Positions 8,501 to 14,917 of a stretch of 14,917 nucleotides of DNA are shown in pieces; position 1 is the first letter of the stretch; each line of letters begins with the position of its first letter. This DNA comes from Nitrospinota bacterium (GTDB taxonomy: Bacteria; Nitrospinota; Nitrospinia; UBA9942; JAHJSF01). A program made the translations under genes and the position numbers. The notes under the pieces were generated by a model. That model did no database searches. It was not told where the DNA came from and was given only the letters and a program-made list of their open reading frames with translations. Location of the stretch: assembly GCA_018830405.1 (NCBI GenBank), contig JAHJSF010000063.1, positions 1 to 14,917 on the forward strand. Direction: 5' to 3'.

Positions 8501-11500
8501 TGCTGAAACAATCGGCTGAGGTACGGATTCAGCGGTAGGGATAAAAGATGGGGGAGGAGTAGTAACAATAGCCTCTTCATAGTCGTATGAAACGTTTTGC
8601 GGAGTGCCTGAAATAAGGCCATTCTGCTGCCTTATAAGTTCCAGCATATTATTTTGGGATATCTCCTGATTCTTCAGGAATTGATGGTGGAGCTTGGCAG
8701 TCTCCTCCTGCATCCTTTGCAGGGCGGTCATATTTCTCTGGGTAGCCTCTAAGAGCCCTGTCAAAGGAATATTTTTTTGAACTGAAACACTTGCCCTTAT
8801 TGCGCCATTATCAACCCCTCTTTCCGCATCCTGAGTGACGGCACTTTTGTCTATCCTATCCTCTTTCAAAAAATTTCTCCTATCGCTGCCCGTATCCCGT
8901 TTCGGCTGATTATTATTTATTTCTATGGCCTTTTTCTCAGCCTCTTTTATTCTATTGGAGGGGCTTCTATAGTTCGCCCCCGATATCTTAACCGTCATGG
9001 TTGGTTTGCCATTTTTAGGCAAACTCGTATCTATCCCTTTATTCCATTCCTTTAATTTTACCTCGTGTCCCAGAGCCGCAATATGGGCGATGGTTGTGGC
9101 CATGTCATATATACTGGAGCTTCTTCCGGAAGAGGCATCACTGGAGAAGGCCTTGTGGGGGCGGTTTCCCAATATACCCCTGACCAGACCGGAAAGCCTA
9201 TTCCCGGGTCCAACCTCTACAAATGTCTGGACTCCCGACTTATACATATTGTCTATCTGATCAACAAACTCTACCGGCCTAACCAGCTGGCTGGCCAGCA
9301 GGGAGCGGATCTCGGCCACGTTTCTCGGATATTCGAGGGCGGTGCTGTTGGCAAAGACGGCTATTCGGCCGGTGGCGAATTTGACAGTCTTTAAGGTATC
9401 CTCAAAAGGTTTTCTGACCGCTGAGACAAGCTTGCTATGAAAGGCGGAGGAGACCATAAGCTTTTTGTTGCTGAAATTATTATCGGAGAATATTGTGGCC
9501 GCCCTGTTTATCTCCGGTTCAGCACCCGATAGAACCGCCTGGGTTGGTGAGTTTTTGTTGGCGATAACGAGATTAAGGGCCTCTTTCTTGATAAGTTCTT
9601 CAATAGCCTTAAGGGCCCCGCGAACCGCCAGCATCGCCCCCGGTATGGTCGTGCACTCGGCCATAAGTTTACCCCTTATGGCCGATATGGTGTGGAAGAC
9701 CCTCTGGTCATAACAATCCGCCGCGCATAGGGCTGTCAACTCACCATAGCTATGACCGGAGATACTTTCGGGAGAGACCCCGAAATCGGCCAAGGTATTG
9801 TAAAAACCTATACTTACCGCCCCGATGGCCGGCTGGGCTATCTTGGTATCACGAAGTGCCTTCTCTGCCTCTTTCATCTTGGCTTCGTCCGAGACATCTT
9901 TCGGGTAGATATAGTCTGTCAGGAGTTTTGTGTTTCCCTTAGAATGCTTGGCAAACATGCTGTTTGCCTCTAAAAGAACCTTTTGCACCTTGGGGAAGGC
10001 GCAGGCTATATCGCGGAGCATTCCCACATATTGAGAACCTTGCCCCGGGAATATTATTCCCAGTTTCCCCAGTTTTTTTCCCGAGGAAAAATAGGCCCCG
10101 TCTCCGGTTTCCCAAAATGGTTCTTCAGGATGTGTATCTATCATCCTGAGGGCACTATTGATTATCTTACCCAGATTATTCCGGCTAAGGTCGACCGCAA
10201 TGGTTAGGCGATAAGGGTCTTTAAGAGAAAAGGCCTTGCGGCTCTCTGCCGCCCTATGGTGAAACTCATTGGCCGGCATATCGAGAGACCACTCCTTGAG
10301 GCGTCTTTTAAGGGTAGAGTATCTATCGGCGGAGAATGAGAGTATCTCAACATTCCTGTCCCACTCAATCTCCTTCTTTTCTTTATGATATTCCTCTAAA
10401 ACGCAGTGGAAGTTGCTCCCCCCAAAACCGAAGGCACTCACTGCCGCCCTTCTCGGGTGTTTCTTGTTTGACAGCCAAGGTTTCTTTTTTGTGTTTACAT
10501 AAAAAGGGCTTTTCTCTGATTTTAAAGGCGCTAAAGGCGCTGTTACGTTATTTGTAGGAGGTAGAACCTTGTTATGCAAGGCCAGGACAGCCTTTATAAT
10601 CCCGGAAACGCCGGCCGCCGCCTTAGTGTGGCCTATCTGAGACTTTACTGTACCCAAGGCACACCACCTACTATTACCTTTGCTCCCCTCAGAATAGACA
10701 TCGGTTAAGGCTTCAAGCTCAACCGTATCCCCCACCTTTGTCCCTGTTCCATGTGCCTCTATAAGTTCAACCGTATCAGGAGAGATATTTGCTACCTCGT
10801 AGGCCCTCTTCAGGGCCTTGGTCTGTCCGGCGCTGCATGGGGCGTATATAACCTTTCCTTTGCCGTCACTGGAAGAACCGATGCCCTTGATTACGGCGTA
10901 TATATTATCTTTATCCTGTTTGGCATCTTCGAGCCGTTTCAGAACCAATATCCCCAAACCTTCACCGAGGATAGTTCCGTCACTCTTTTCATCAAATGGC
11001 CTCGCCTCCCCCGTTGGTGAGAGGACATGTGTTTTACTGAAACACATATACATAAATATGTCGTTAAAGGTATCTACCCCTCCGGTGAGAACCATATCGG
11101 AGTTACCCGAGGCAAGCTCCATGGCGGCCATATGAAGGGATGTCAGGGAAGATGCGCAGGCGGCATCAACGGCACAGTTTGTCCCGCCAAGGTCAAAGTA
11201 ATTGGCAATACGCCCGGCGATAACATTGCCGAGAAGACCGGGGAAGGAGTTTTCCTGCCAACCGACAAACGAATCGGATATCTTATCTACAATGCGATCC
11301 ACTTTCTCTTTGGGCATGCCTTCTTCCCTCAGAGCCTTTTTCCAAACGGGATGAGCCAGGCGGGCACCTAAAGGGATAACAAGTTCCTGAGCACCGGTTA
11401 CACCTATAATTACGCTCGTCCTATCCTTGTTAAATTTTCGGCCATCCTTACCGTAACCGGCATCCTCAAGGGCCTTTTTGGCCACCATCAGACCAAGAAG

Positions 11501-11803
11501 CTGCGATGAATCGGTGGCCTCAATATTGTTAGGAACGATACCGAAATCGATAGGGGTGAAATCTACCGGGTCAAGAAAGCCCCCCTTGGTAGAGTAGGTA
11601 TGATCCGGTTTTTTGGGGTCGCTATCGTAATAGTCTTCCAACTTCCAGTGGGTGGGGGGAATATCGGTTATGGCGGAAACCCCCTCCTTGATATTTACCC
11701 AATAGCTGTTTAGGTCTTTGGCCTTAGGGAGCATACACCCCATGCCTACTATGGCTATAGGGGCAAACTCGCGTGCCTTCTTCTCTTGTTTATCAGGCTT
11801 CAA
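5540..11803 (-). CDS. pfaA: PfaA-like type I polyketide/PUFA synthase, KS-AT-ACP-ACP-KR-DH
   Basis: 2087-residue iterative megasynthase. KS (about 13-470): Cys216 in DAACASS, His351 in EAHGTGT, His392 in GHTKAAAG; the segment DFGIVPNNIEATDSSQLLGL (86-105) is typical of PfaA. AT (about 580-880): GHSYGE with Ser685 and an AFHS motif (787-790), pointing to malonyl-CoA. A predicted coiled-coil linker (about 1012-1065) precedes two ACPs (1107-1180 and 1208-1281) with phosphopantetheine sites Ser1142 and Ser1243 in GIDSIKQ. A structural half-domain (about 1330-1500) leads into KR: VTGGARG (1519-1525), Ser1691/1692, Tyr1705, Asn1709. A double-hotdog DH follows, with His1825 (HIINGNQVAP) and Asp1997 (LDSAFQ). 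There is no thioesterase or ER domain. Start is TTG: the frame has no ATG before residue 21, which is already inside the KS fold, and the TTG overlaps the pfaD stop (TTGA) with AAGGG nine bases upstream. The family assignment is firm; the product is unknown. Confidence 0.95.
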   Translation of the reverse strand: MKPDKQEKKAREFAPIAIVGMGCMLPKAKDLNSYWVNIKEGVSAITDIPPTHWKLEDYYDSDPKKPDHTYSTKGGFLDPVDFTPIDFGIVPNNIEATDSSQLLGLMVAKKALEDAGYGKDGRKFNKDRTSVIIGVTGAQELVIPLGARLAHPVWKKALREEGMPKEKVDRIVDKISDSFVGWQENSFPGLLGNVIAGRIANYFDLGGTNCAVDAACASSLTSLHMAAMELASGNSDMVLTGGVDTFNDIFMYMCFSKTHVLSPTGEARPFDEKSDGTILGEGLGILVLKRLEDAKQDKDNIYAVIKGIGSSSDGKGKVIYAPCSAGQTKALKRAYEVANISPDTVELIEAHGTGTKVGDTVELEALTDVYSEGSKGNSRWCALGTVKSQIGHTKAAAGVSGIIKAVLALHNKVLPPTNNVTAPLAPLKSEKSPFYVNTKKKPWLSNKKHPRRAAVSAFGFGGSNFHCVLEEYHKEKKEIEWDRNVEILSFSADRYSTLKRRLKEWSLDMPANEFHHRAAESRKAFSLKDPYRLTIAVDLSRNNLGKIINSALRMIDTHPEEPFWETGDGAYFSSGKKLGKLGIIFPGQGSQYVGMLRDIACAFPKVQKVLLEANSMFAKHSKGNTKLLTDYIYPKDVSDEAKMKEAEKALRDTKIAQPAIGAVSIGFYNTLADFGVSPESISGHSYGELTALCAADCYDQRVFHTISAIRGKLMAECTTIPGAMLAVRGALKAIEELIKKEALNLVIANKNSPTQAVLSGAEPEINRAATIFSDNNFSNKKLMVSSAFHSKLVSAVRKPFEDTLKTVKFATGRIAVFANSTALEYPRNVAEIRSLLASQLVRPVEFVDQIDNMYKSGVQTFVEVGPGNRLSGLVRGILGNRPHKAFSSDASSGRSSSIYDMATTIAHIAALGHEVKLKEWNKGIDTSLPKNGKPTMTVKISGANYRSPSNRIKEAEKKAIEINNNQPKRDTGSDRRNFLKEDRIDKSAVTQDAERGVDNGAIRASVSVQKNIPLTGLLEATQRNMTALQRMQEETAKLHHQFLKNQEISQNNMLELIRQQNGLISGTPQNVSYDYEEAIVTTPPPSFIPTAESVPQPIVSASEVVNEDIAKVLLEVISEKTGYPAEMLELDMGLDSDLGIDSIKQVEILSSLQDKLPNSPVVKPEDMGKINTLRDLESFLSAGTESTAPQLSAQPTISAPIETRGANENIDKVLLEVISEKTGYPAEMLELDMGLDSDLGIDSIKQVEILSSLQDKLPNSPIVRPEDMGRINTLRDLKEFLAPQVNMAEVCPLIPKKKRLKSFDSLSRSLLRAIKLDESDRGERISVEDGSKFLITDTFPTLAEDIKERLTSLGYEAEVISLDNQESLQIPASLGGLIILSPDKNIKDNFILNSFRLLRLCSPSLRKANEQTKTVFATVSVMDGLFGLGEGSKYNPMSGGLSGLSKTAGHEFPEVNCKAIDISPTAKDAASKIADEIFYDGAVEVGISEEGLYTLKTIEEGLGEDTASLDISKGDAILVTGGARGVTAEVAVAVAERFKATMILIGRSIPPVTEESWLSVLQDEVAIKRGIISHAAQKLYPKEIEQKYRAILSNREVSENISRINSVGGQAVYYSADVRNRDSISKVLQDIKAKYGKIRGLIHGAGVLADKKIENKKDEEFEMVFSTKVFSLLNILEAIDGSELKTMVLFSSITGRVGRRGQIDYAAANEVLNKVAQQQSKLLPNCRVVSVNWGPWDGGMVNDALKKIFTKEGIGVIPLKEGAEYLVEEISSAKRDVEILVLGKAGDSKGENESDLKEVPRSNSALKRHLSLSLDSQSYPILESHIINGNQVAPMAMIVEWMSHAALHANPGLKFIGLRNLRILKGMIIKGNNSLKADIFGGNIKREGGNYIVPTEIRGEGGKGLPKIYSSGEIIMSEALPQPAKVVTVGKLLPYTHSPEDFYKTILFHGSQLQGIKEVIGYSDKGIAAKVNSAPSPSEWMERPYRRSWTADPLILDSAFQLMILWTHEKYGAVSLPAFISNYTQYRESFPKDGVTISALVREDKEHIAVADIDFIDQAGVLISRISGYECTIDKSLNQSFRNNKAI
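7909..7918 (-). other. A10 homopolymer in coding strand of the megasynthase
   Basis: Ten consecutive A on the coding strand (T on the plus strand), encoding Lys1296-1298 and the first base of Arg1299, in the linker between ACP2 and the KR half. A -1 shift here reads K-I-K-E-L then TGA; a +1 shift meets TAA at once. Slippage would therefore give a KS-AT-ACP-ACP product of about 1300 residues. Whether slippage happens is not known. Confidence 0.6.
7961..8485 (-). repeat. Tandem duplicated ACP coding units
   Basis: Two 222-base units, ACP1 at 8264-8485 and ACP2 at 7961-8182, separated by an 81-base Pro/Ala/Ser-rich linker. By hand alignment the proteins match at 67 of 74 residues and the DNA at about 189 of 222 bases, most differences being silent. 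Both keep the phosphopantetheine serine in GIDSIKQVEI. Tandem ACPs are normal in PfaA proteins, where their number affects output. Confidence 0.93.
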
Positions 11804-13446
11804 TCTATATATCCCTTAATTTGCTCAATGCTTTTTGGTCTTACGGCTGACAGACCCTCAGGCAACGATACTCCCTGTCTCCTTAAATCGGCCTGACGAA
11901 TGGCCAGCGCCCCGCCATGCAGGAGATTTAGAGCCAAGGTAACGACCTTTCTATTCTCATATCTTTCCAGAAAGGAACCTTTGGCCCACTCATTGAATGA
12001 GCCCATCGAAGGGCCGCACCATATCTGGTAGTCTATCTTTCTCTTTGGGTCTCCCGAGATGGCCCAGCCGGAACTCTGACCGAGATACCAGCGGAAGACG
12101 AGGGCCATCTTATGTTTTTCATCCATCTCCCCCCTTTCAACCTGAGAGGGGTCGCGTTTCATAAAAAATGCTCTGGTATCCGCCCATATATCTTCGAGCG
12201 GCGCAGAAAAAATTTTATTTTCAAGCATATCACGTTCTGTCTTAGGAAGGGAATCTAAACCTTTGTAATTTAAATATAGTTGGCGCAGCTTTTCCCCCCT
12301 CATGGCGAACATTGTTCCCCGCTTCAAGACCTGCACCTTTCCCCCCATCTCAAACATATCTGCCGCCGGGGCCATAGTAACATCGGCCTGCCCTGTCTCC
12401 TCCAGCATCTTCCTGACTGTATCCGATGTCCCAGATTCTACGCAAGACTGGTTGATACTCCCGGTAACGATATAGGCAGCCCCCATGGCAAACATGGCCG
12501 CCACTGCTTCGGGAGAACCTATGCCCCCTCCCCCGCCAACCCTCAATCTCTGCTCAAAACCATATTCAGACTGCATCCTATCCCTGAAAGAGATTATAGT
12601 TGGGATTAGGGCTAGTGCGGGACGGTTGTCGGTATGCCCCCCTGAATCGGCCTCGGCCGTTATATCCTGGGCCATTGGTATCTCGGCGGCCAGGGCGGCC
12701 TCCTCCTCGCTTATCTCCCCCTTGGCCAGCAATTGGGCAACCATATCTTTAGGAGGAGGCGCGAAGAATTTTGAGGCCACCTCTACCCTGGAGACCTTGG
12801 CAATGACACGGTTTGGGGTTACAACCTTTCCATGGCCATCTCTTCTTAGGCCTGTAATACGATAACGGACAAGAGGCAGGGTGAGATTTATATAGGCGGC
12901 CGCCTCAACAAGCCTTACCCCAGACTTAAGATACTCCTCAACAAGGGCGGCCTCTAAGTCCTGTTCGTTGGGGCTATGGATTAGATTGAAGCCGTATGGT
13001 TTCCCCCCCATTAGGGAGGATATATGGGCAACCTTTTCCTTAACATTTTTAAGGGAGAGCCCGGCCGTTCCGAAGAAGGCCAGCATGCCGTTATTCCCCA
13101 TCTCCTCTACTATCTCAACCGAGGTTATCCCGTTGGCCATCCCTCCTACAATGTAGGGGTATCTTATCCCGACATCTCGGCAGAAGGCGGCATCCCCCAT
13201 CTTTTCAAGTCTGATGGGGGGAAGATAGGCCTGGGCGGGATATGAACCTTCAAGTTTTGCCCCATCTCCCAAGCTAAGGGTCCCCTCATTGGAGGCGGCT
13301 AACTTTCCGTTAACCACTACGATATAGAGAGGTTGGCTGATATTGGATATCAGCTCTCCCATAAGAGATATATCGGAAAGAGGGGAAGGATTATTTCCCT
13401 TCCAATAGCCGATGATATTTCCCTCTACAGATAAATTTTTTTTCAT
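11800..13446 (-). CDS. pfaD: PfaD-family trans-acting enoyl reductase
   Basis: 548-residue protein of the PfaD family: FMN-dependent TIM-barrel enzymes related to 2-nitropropane dioxygenase that serve as the enoyl reductase in trans for PUFA synthases and some polyketide synthases. An N-terminal segment (about 1-80) precedes the barrel. Family motifs are GIRYPYIVGGMANGITS (93-109), EADSGGHTDNRP (265-276) with the conserved His271, and the phosphate-binding region VGGGGGIGSPEA (303-314) with VTGSINQSC (327-335). The C-terminal extension (KIDYQIWCGPSMGSFNEW, 470-487) is also characteristic of PfaD and separates it from plain nitronate monooxygenases. The gene opens the minus-strand cluster and overlaps the megasynthase start by 4 bases, so the two are very likely co-translated partners. 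ATG at 13446 has an AAGAAAG purine run before it. Usual length for PfaD, with no missing motif. Confidence 0.95.
   Translation of the reverse strand: MKKNLSVEGNIIGYWKGNNPSPLSDISLMGELISNISQPLYIVVVNGKLAASNEGTLSLGDGAKLEGSYPAQAYLPPIRLEKMGDAAFCRDVGIRYPYIVGGMANGITSVEIVEEMGNNGMLAFFGTAGLSLKNVKEKVAHISSLMGGKPYGFNLIHSPNEQDLEAALVEEYLKSGVRLVEAAAYINLTLPLVRYRITGLRRDGHGKVVTPNRVIAKVSRVEVASKFFAPPPKDMVAQLLAKGEISEEEAALAAEIPMAQDITAEADSGGHTDNRPALALIPTIISFRDRMQSEYGFEQRLRVGGGGGIGSPEAVAAMFAMGAAYIVTGSINQSCVESGTSDTVRKMLEETGQADVTMAPAADMFEMGGKVQVLKRGTMFAMRGEKLRQLYLNYKGLDSLPKTERDMLENKIFSAPLEDIWADTRAFFMKRDPSQVERGEMDEKHKMALVFRWYLGQSSGWAISGDPKRKIDYQIWCGPSMGSFNEWAKGSFLERYENRKVVTLALNLLHGGALAIRQADLRRQGVSLPEGLSAVRPKSIEQIKGYID
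11813..11817 (-). promoter_or_regulatory. Shine-Dalgarno deciding the TTG start of the megasynthase
   Basis: AAGGG on the minus strand, nine bases before the TTG at 11803 and inside the end of pfaD. An in-frame TAA at 11816-11818 closes the frame upstream and no ATG or GTG lies between, so the TTG is the only plausible start ahead of the KS domain. Confidence 0.6.
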
Positions 13447-13458
13447 TATCTTTCTTCT

Positions 13459-13495
13459 TTATTCCCCCTTAACAAAGGGGGATAGGGGGTTGTAT
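13459..13495. repeat. Palindromic repeat, copy 2 (partial)
   Basis: 37 bases identical to the reverse complement of 3350-3386. The inner hairpin TCCCCCTT-AACA-AAGGGGGA and one outer arm GGGGGTTGT are present; the other outer arm is missing, replaced by pyrimidine sequence next to the pfaD Shine-Dalgarno region. It lies 12 bases before the pfaD ATG, so it would be part of the pfaD leader RNA. Confidence 0.85.
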
Positions 13496-13506
13496 TTGGA
13501 GAGGCC

Positions 13507-13536
13507 ATTTTAACAGCAACCTGTCCGCCCAATCAA
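13507..13536 (-). promoter_or_regulatory. Candidate sigma-70-type promoter for pfaD-pfaA
   Basis: On the minus strand TTGATT (13536-13531) is followed after 18 bases by TAAAAT (13512-13507), matching 4/6 and 5/6 of the consensus boxes. Transcription would begin near 13500, giving a leader of roughly 55 bases that carries the palindromic repeat. Judged by eye only. Confidence 0.4.
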
Positions 13537-13547
13537 GGATGACAAAA

Positions 13548-13577
13548 TTTCAACCTAAAACTAACAGATGTTATACT
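13548..13577 (+). promoter_or_regulatory. Candidate promoter for the polyprenyl synthase gene
   Basis: TATACT at 13572-13577 is a good -10 box (5/6). The only -35 candidate at suitable spacing, TTTCAA at 13548-13553 (18-base spacer), is poor. A start site 6-8 bases past the -10 would fall at or next to the ATG at 13584, which has no Shine-Dalgarno sequence, so the message may be leaderless. Confidence 0.3.
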
Positions 13578-13583
13578 TATCCG

Positions 13584-14567
13584 ATGAATGTAAAAGAAAT
13601 TATACCCCTTTTTAAGGCCGACCTCCTACTTGTTGAGGGGTGTATGACCGACAATTTCAGGTCTGATATCCCTCTAATACCAACCGTCAGTAAATATCTG
13701 GCCGATAGTGGGGGAAAACGCCTCCGCCCACTACTCCTACTAATCTGCTCCCGTCTGACCGGCTATTCTTCAGAAAGGGATAAAGACCTTAATATAAAAT
13801 GTGCCGCCGCTCTAGAATATATCCATATAGCCACCCTATTGCACGATGACGTGATTGATACCGCAGATATGAGACGGGGACGAAGTTCGGCCAATGTCAG
13901 GTGGGGGAACAGTGCCAGCGTCCTTGTGGGGGATTATCTCTTTGCCAAGGCATTTTCTATCCTATCCCAAAGGTCAGACCCGCGGGTTATGCAGACCATC
14001 TCAAGCTCCACCGTCTATCTCACGGAGGGGGAGGTAAAACAGTTCAACAATCTCCACAATATAAATATATCCACAGTAGATTACTACGATACAATAGAAC
14101 GAAAAACAGCCGCCCTTCTCGCCGCAGCCTGTAAGGTGGGAGGTATTATCGGCGGCGGGGGCGATGAGGAGATAGATAGACTGGAATCTTTTGGACGCAA
14201 CATCGGGGTTGCCTTTCAGCTTATAGATGACCTTCTCGACTACACCTCTAACGAGGAAAAGCTCGGGAAACCGGTCAATGACGACCTCAAGAGGGGCAAC
14301 GTTACCCTTCCCCTAATATATCTTTATGAGAAGAGCAGCGATAAAACCAGAAAAGAGATAGAGAGAGCTGTATCGGGAGAGGCGGAAGAGAATGAGATTG
14401 CCAAGGTTGTTCAAATGGTAATGGATAGCGGCGCGGTAGAGTGTCTTTTAGGGGAGTGCCAAGGGTATATTGCCTCGGCCAAAGAGTCTATAGCCCCCTT
14501 GGGGCAATCAGAATATACAAAATATCTTGAGGCCATTGCCGACTATGTGATGGAAAGGGAGATATGA
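13584..14567 (+). CDS. Polyprenyl diphosphate synthase (IspB/HepT-like, long chain)
   Basis: 327-residue trans-isoprenyl diphosphate synthase that extends an allylic diphosphate with IPP to make the side-chain precursor of a quinone such as menaquinone. From the ATG at 13584: GGKRLRP (43-49), first Asp-rich motif DDVID (88-92), KTA (174-176), second Asp-rich motif [11 protein letters not shown] (212-222) and [11 protein letters not shown] (228-238). Ala83, five residues before the first motif, is small, which in this family permits long (C30 or more) chains, so FPP or GGPP synthase is less likely. An in-frame ATG at 13539 would add 15 residues without family similarity and overlap probable promoter sequence, so I chose 13584. 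It is divergent from pfaD and overlaps the next gene by one base (TGATG). The exact chain length is not readable by eye. Confidence 0.93.
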   Translation: MNVKEIIPLFKADLLLVEGCMTDNFRSDIPLIPTVSKYLADSGGKRLRPLLLLICSRLTGYSSERDKDLNIKCAAALEYIHIATLLHDDVIDTADMRRGRSSANVRWGNSASVLVGDYLFAKAFSILSQRSDPRVMQTISSSTVYLTEGEVKQFNNLHNINISTVDYYDTIERKTAALLAAACKVGGIIGGGGDEEIDRLESFGRNIGVAFQLIDDLLDYTSNEEKLGKPVNDDLKRGNVTLPLIYLYEKSSDKTRKEIERAVSGEAEENEIAKVVQMVMDSGAVECLLGECQGYIASAKESIAPLGQSEYTKYLEAIADYVMEREI

Positions 14568-14917
14568 TGGGAGACAATTCTTCTCCGTTGGTCAAACTTG
14601 CCAGGGACACAATAGCCCTTTACCTTAAATCAGGGCAAAGGCTGATACCGGGGCAAAATATAATAGAAGAGTTTAGTAGCCCCAGCGGGACATTTGTCTC
14701 CATCAAGAAAGAGGGGCGTCTTAGGGGGTGCATAGGGACATTCGGGCCGACCAAGGAAAACATTGCGGAGGAGGTAGTCAGTAATGCCATCAGCGCCGCT
14801 ACCAAAGACCCGCGTTTCCCTCCTATTACCGAATCGGAGCTGGACGGCCTTGATATATCAGTGGATGTGCTGACATCACCGGAAAAGGTTAAAAGCAAAG
14901 AAGAATTGGACCCAAAA
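14567..14917 (+). CDS. amrA: AmmeMemoRadiSam system protein A (AMMECR1 domain), 3' partial
   Basis: The frame runs open from ATG 14567 to the window edge, 117 residues seen out of about 180-200 expected. It matches the AMMECR1 family: [20 protein letters not shown] (residues 41-60, with the conserved LRGCIG), then DPRFPPI, then [12 protein letters not shown] (91-102), and the cut falls in the conserved ELDPK region. The function is not established; in prokaryotes AMMECR1, a Memo-like protein and a radical SAM protein form the predicted AmmeMemoRadiSam system, so Memo and radical SAM genes may follow to the right. The start overlaps the polyprenyl synthase stop. An ATG one codon earlier (14564) gives a 4-base overlap, but the AAGGGAG Shine-Dalgarno (14555-14561) is better spaced for 14567. 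Confidence 0.9.
   Translation, partial: MGDNSSPLVKLARDTIALYLKSGQRLIPGQNIIEEFSSPSGTFVSIKKEGRLRGCIGTFGPTKENIAEEVVSNAISAATKDPRFPPITESELDGLDISVDVLTSPEKVKSKEELDPK

Noticed and set aside
5540-11803. Reading the megasynthase as a modular cis-AT polyketide synthase module
   Set aside because: Tandem ACPs placed before KR and DH, the PfaA-type KS signature, the ER supplied in trans by PfaD, and the lack of other modules fit the PfaA/iterative lipid synthase class instead.
11800-13446. Annotation as a simple nitronate monooxygenase / 2-nitropropane dioxygenase
   Set aside because: The barrel is related, but the long N-terminal and C-terminal extensions, EADSGGHTDNRP, the CGPSMGSFNEW region and coupling to a PfaA-like synthase are specific to PfaD.
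13539-13583. Upstream ATG giving a 342-residue polyprenyl synthase
   Set aside because: The extra 15 residues (starting MTKFQPK) do not look like the family, AAGG touches the ATG with no spacer, and the stretch overlaps the likely promoter.
14620-14898. 92-residue minus-strand open frame at the right edge
   Set aside because: It is antisense to the AMMECR1-family frame, whose conserved LRGCIG and DPRFPP motifs clearly mark the plus strand as coding.

Overview
The window looks like a chromosomal stretch from a Gram-negative bacterium of the broad Deltaproteobacteria/Desulfobacterota, Nitrospirota or Nitrospinota type. This rests on a 360-residue IspG of the short bacterial form, a GlcD-type flavoprotein, an AmmeMemoRadiSam component, a long-chain polyprenyl synthase, and a dispersed ACAACCCCC...GGGGGTTGT palindrome of a kind I associate with those lineages. 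It is an inference from gene content; no marker here fixes the phylum. I see no RNA genes, transposases, phage genes or CRISPR arrays.

Layout. 1-822 (+): the C-terminal part of a GAF-GGDEF diguanylate cyclase cut by the window edge. 831-13446 (-): five genes on one strand, transcribed from right to left: pfaD-like enoyl reductase, a 2087-residue PfaA-like megasynthase, a hybrid histidine kinase, ispG and glcD. pfaD/pfaA and ispG/glcD each overlap by 4 bases. The gaps pfaA-kinase (73 bases) and kinase-ispG (206 bases) leave room for separate transcription units. 13584-14917 (+): divergently transcribed polyprenyl diphosphate synthase, overlapping an AMMECR1-family gene (amrA) that runs off the right edge. 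The divergent intergenic region (13447-13583) holds candidate promoters in both directions and a partial copy of the palindrome.

The centre of interest is the pfaD-pfaA pair. The big protein has the order KS-AT-ACP-ACP-KR-DH with all catalytic residues visible, and PfaD would supply enoyl reduction in trans. That is a complete iterative, fully reducing polyketide/fatty-acid-type cycle in two polypeptides. The PfaB (AT), PfaC (KS-CLF-DH-DH) and PfaE (phosphopantetheinyl transferase) partners of canonical polyunsaturated fatty acid synthases are absent from the window. The locus is best read as a reduced 'secondary lipid' synthase whose product cannot be predicted from sequence alone. It sits between isoprenoid genes (ispG on one side, polyprenyl synthase on the other) and next to a hybrid kinase whose first receiver domain has Glu in place of the phospho-accepting Asp.
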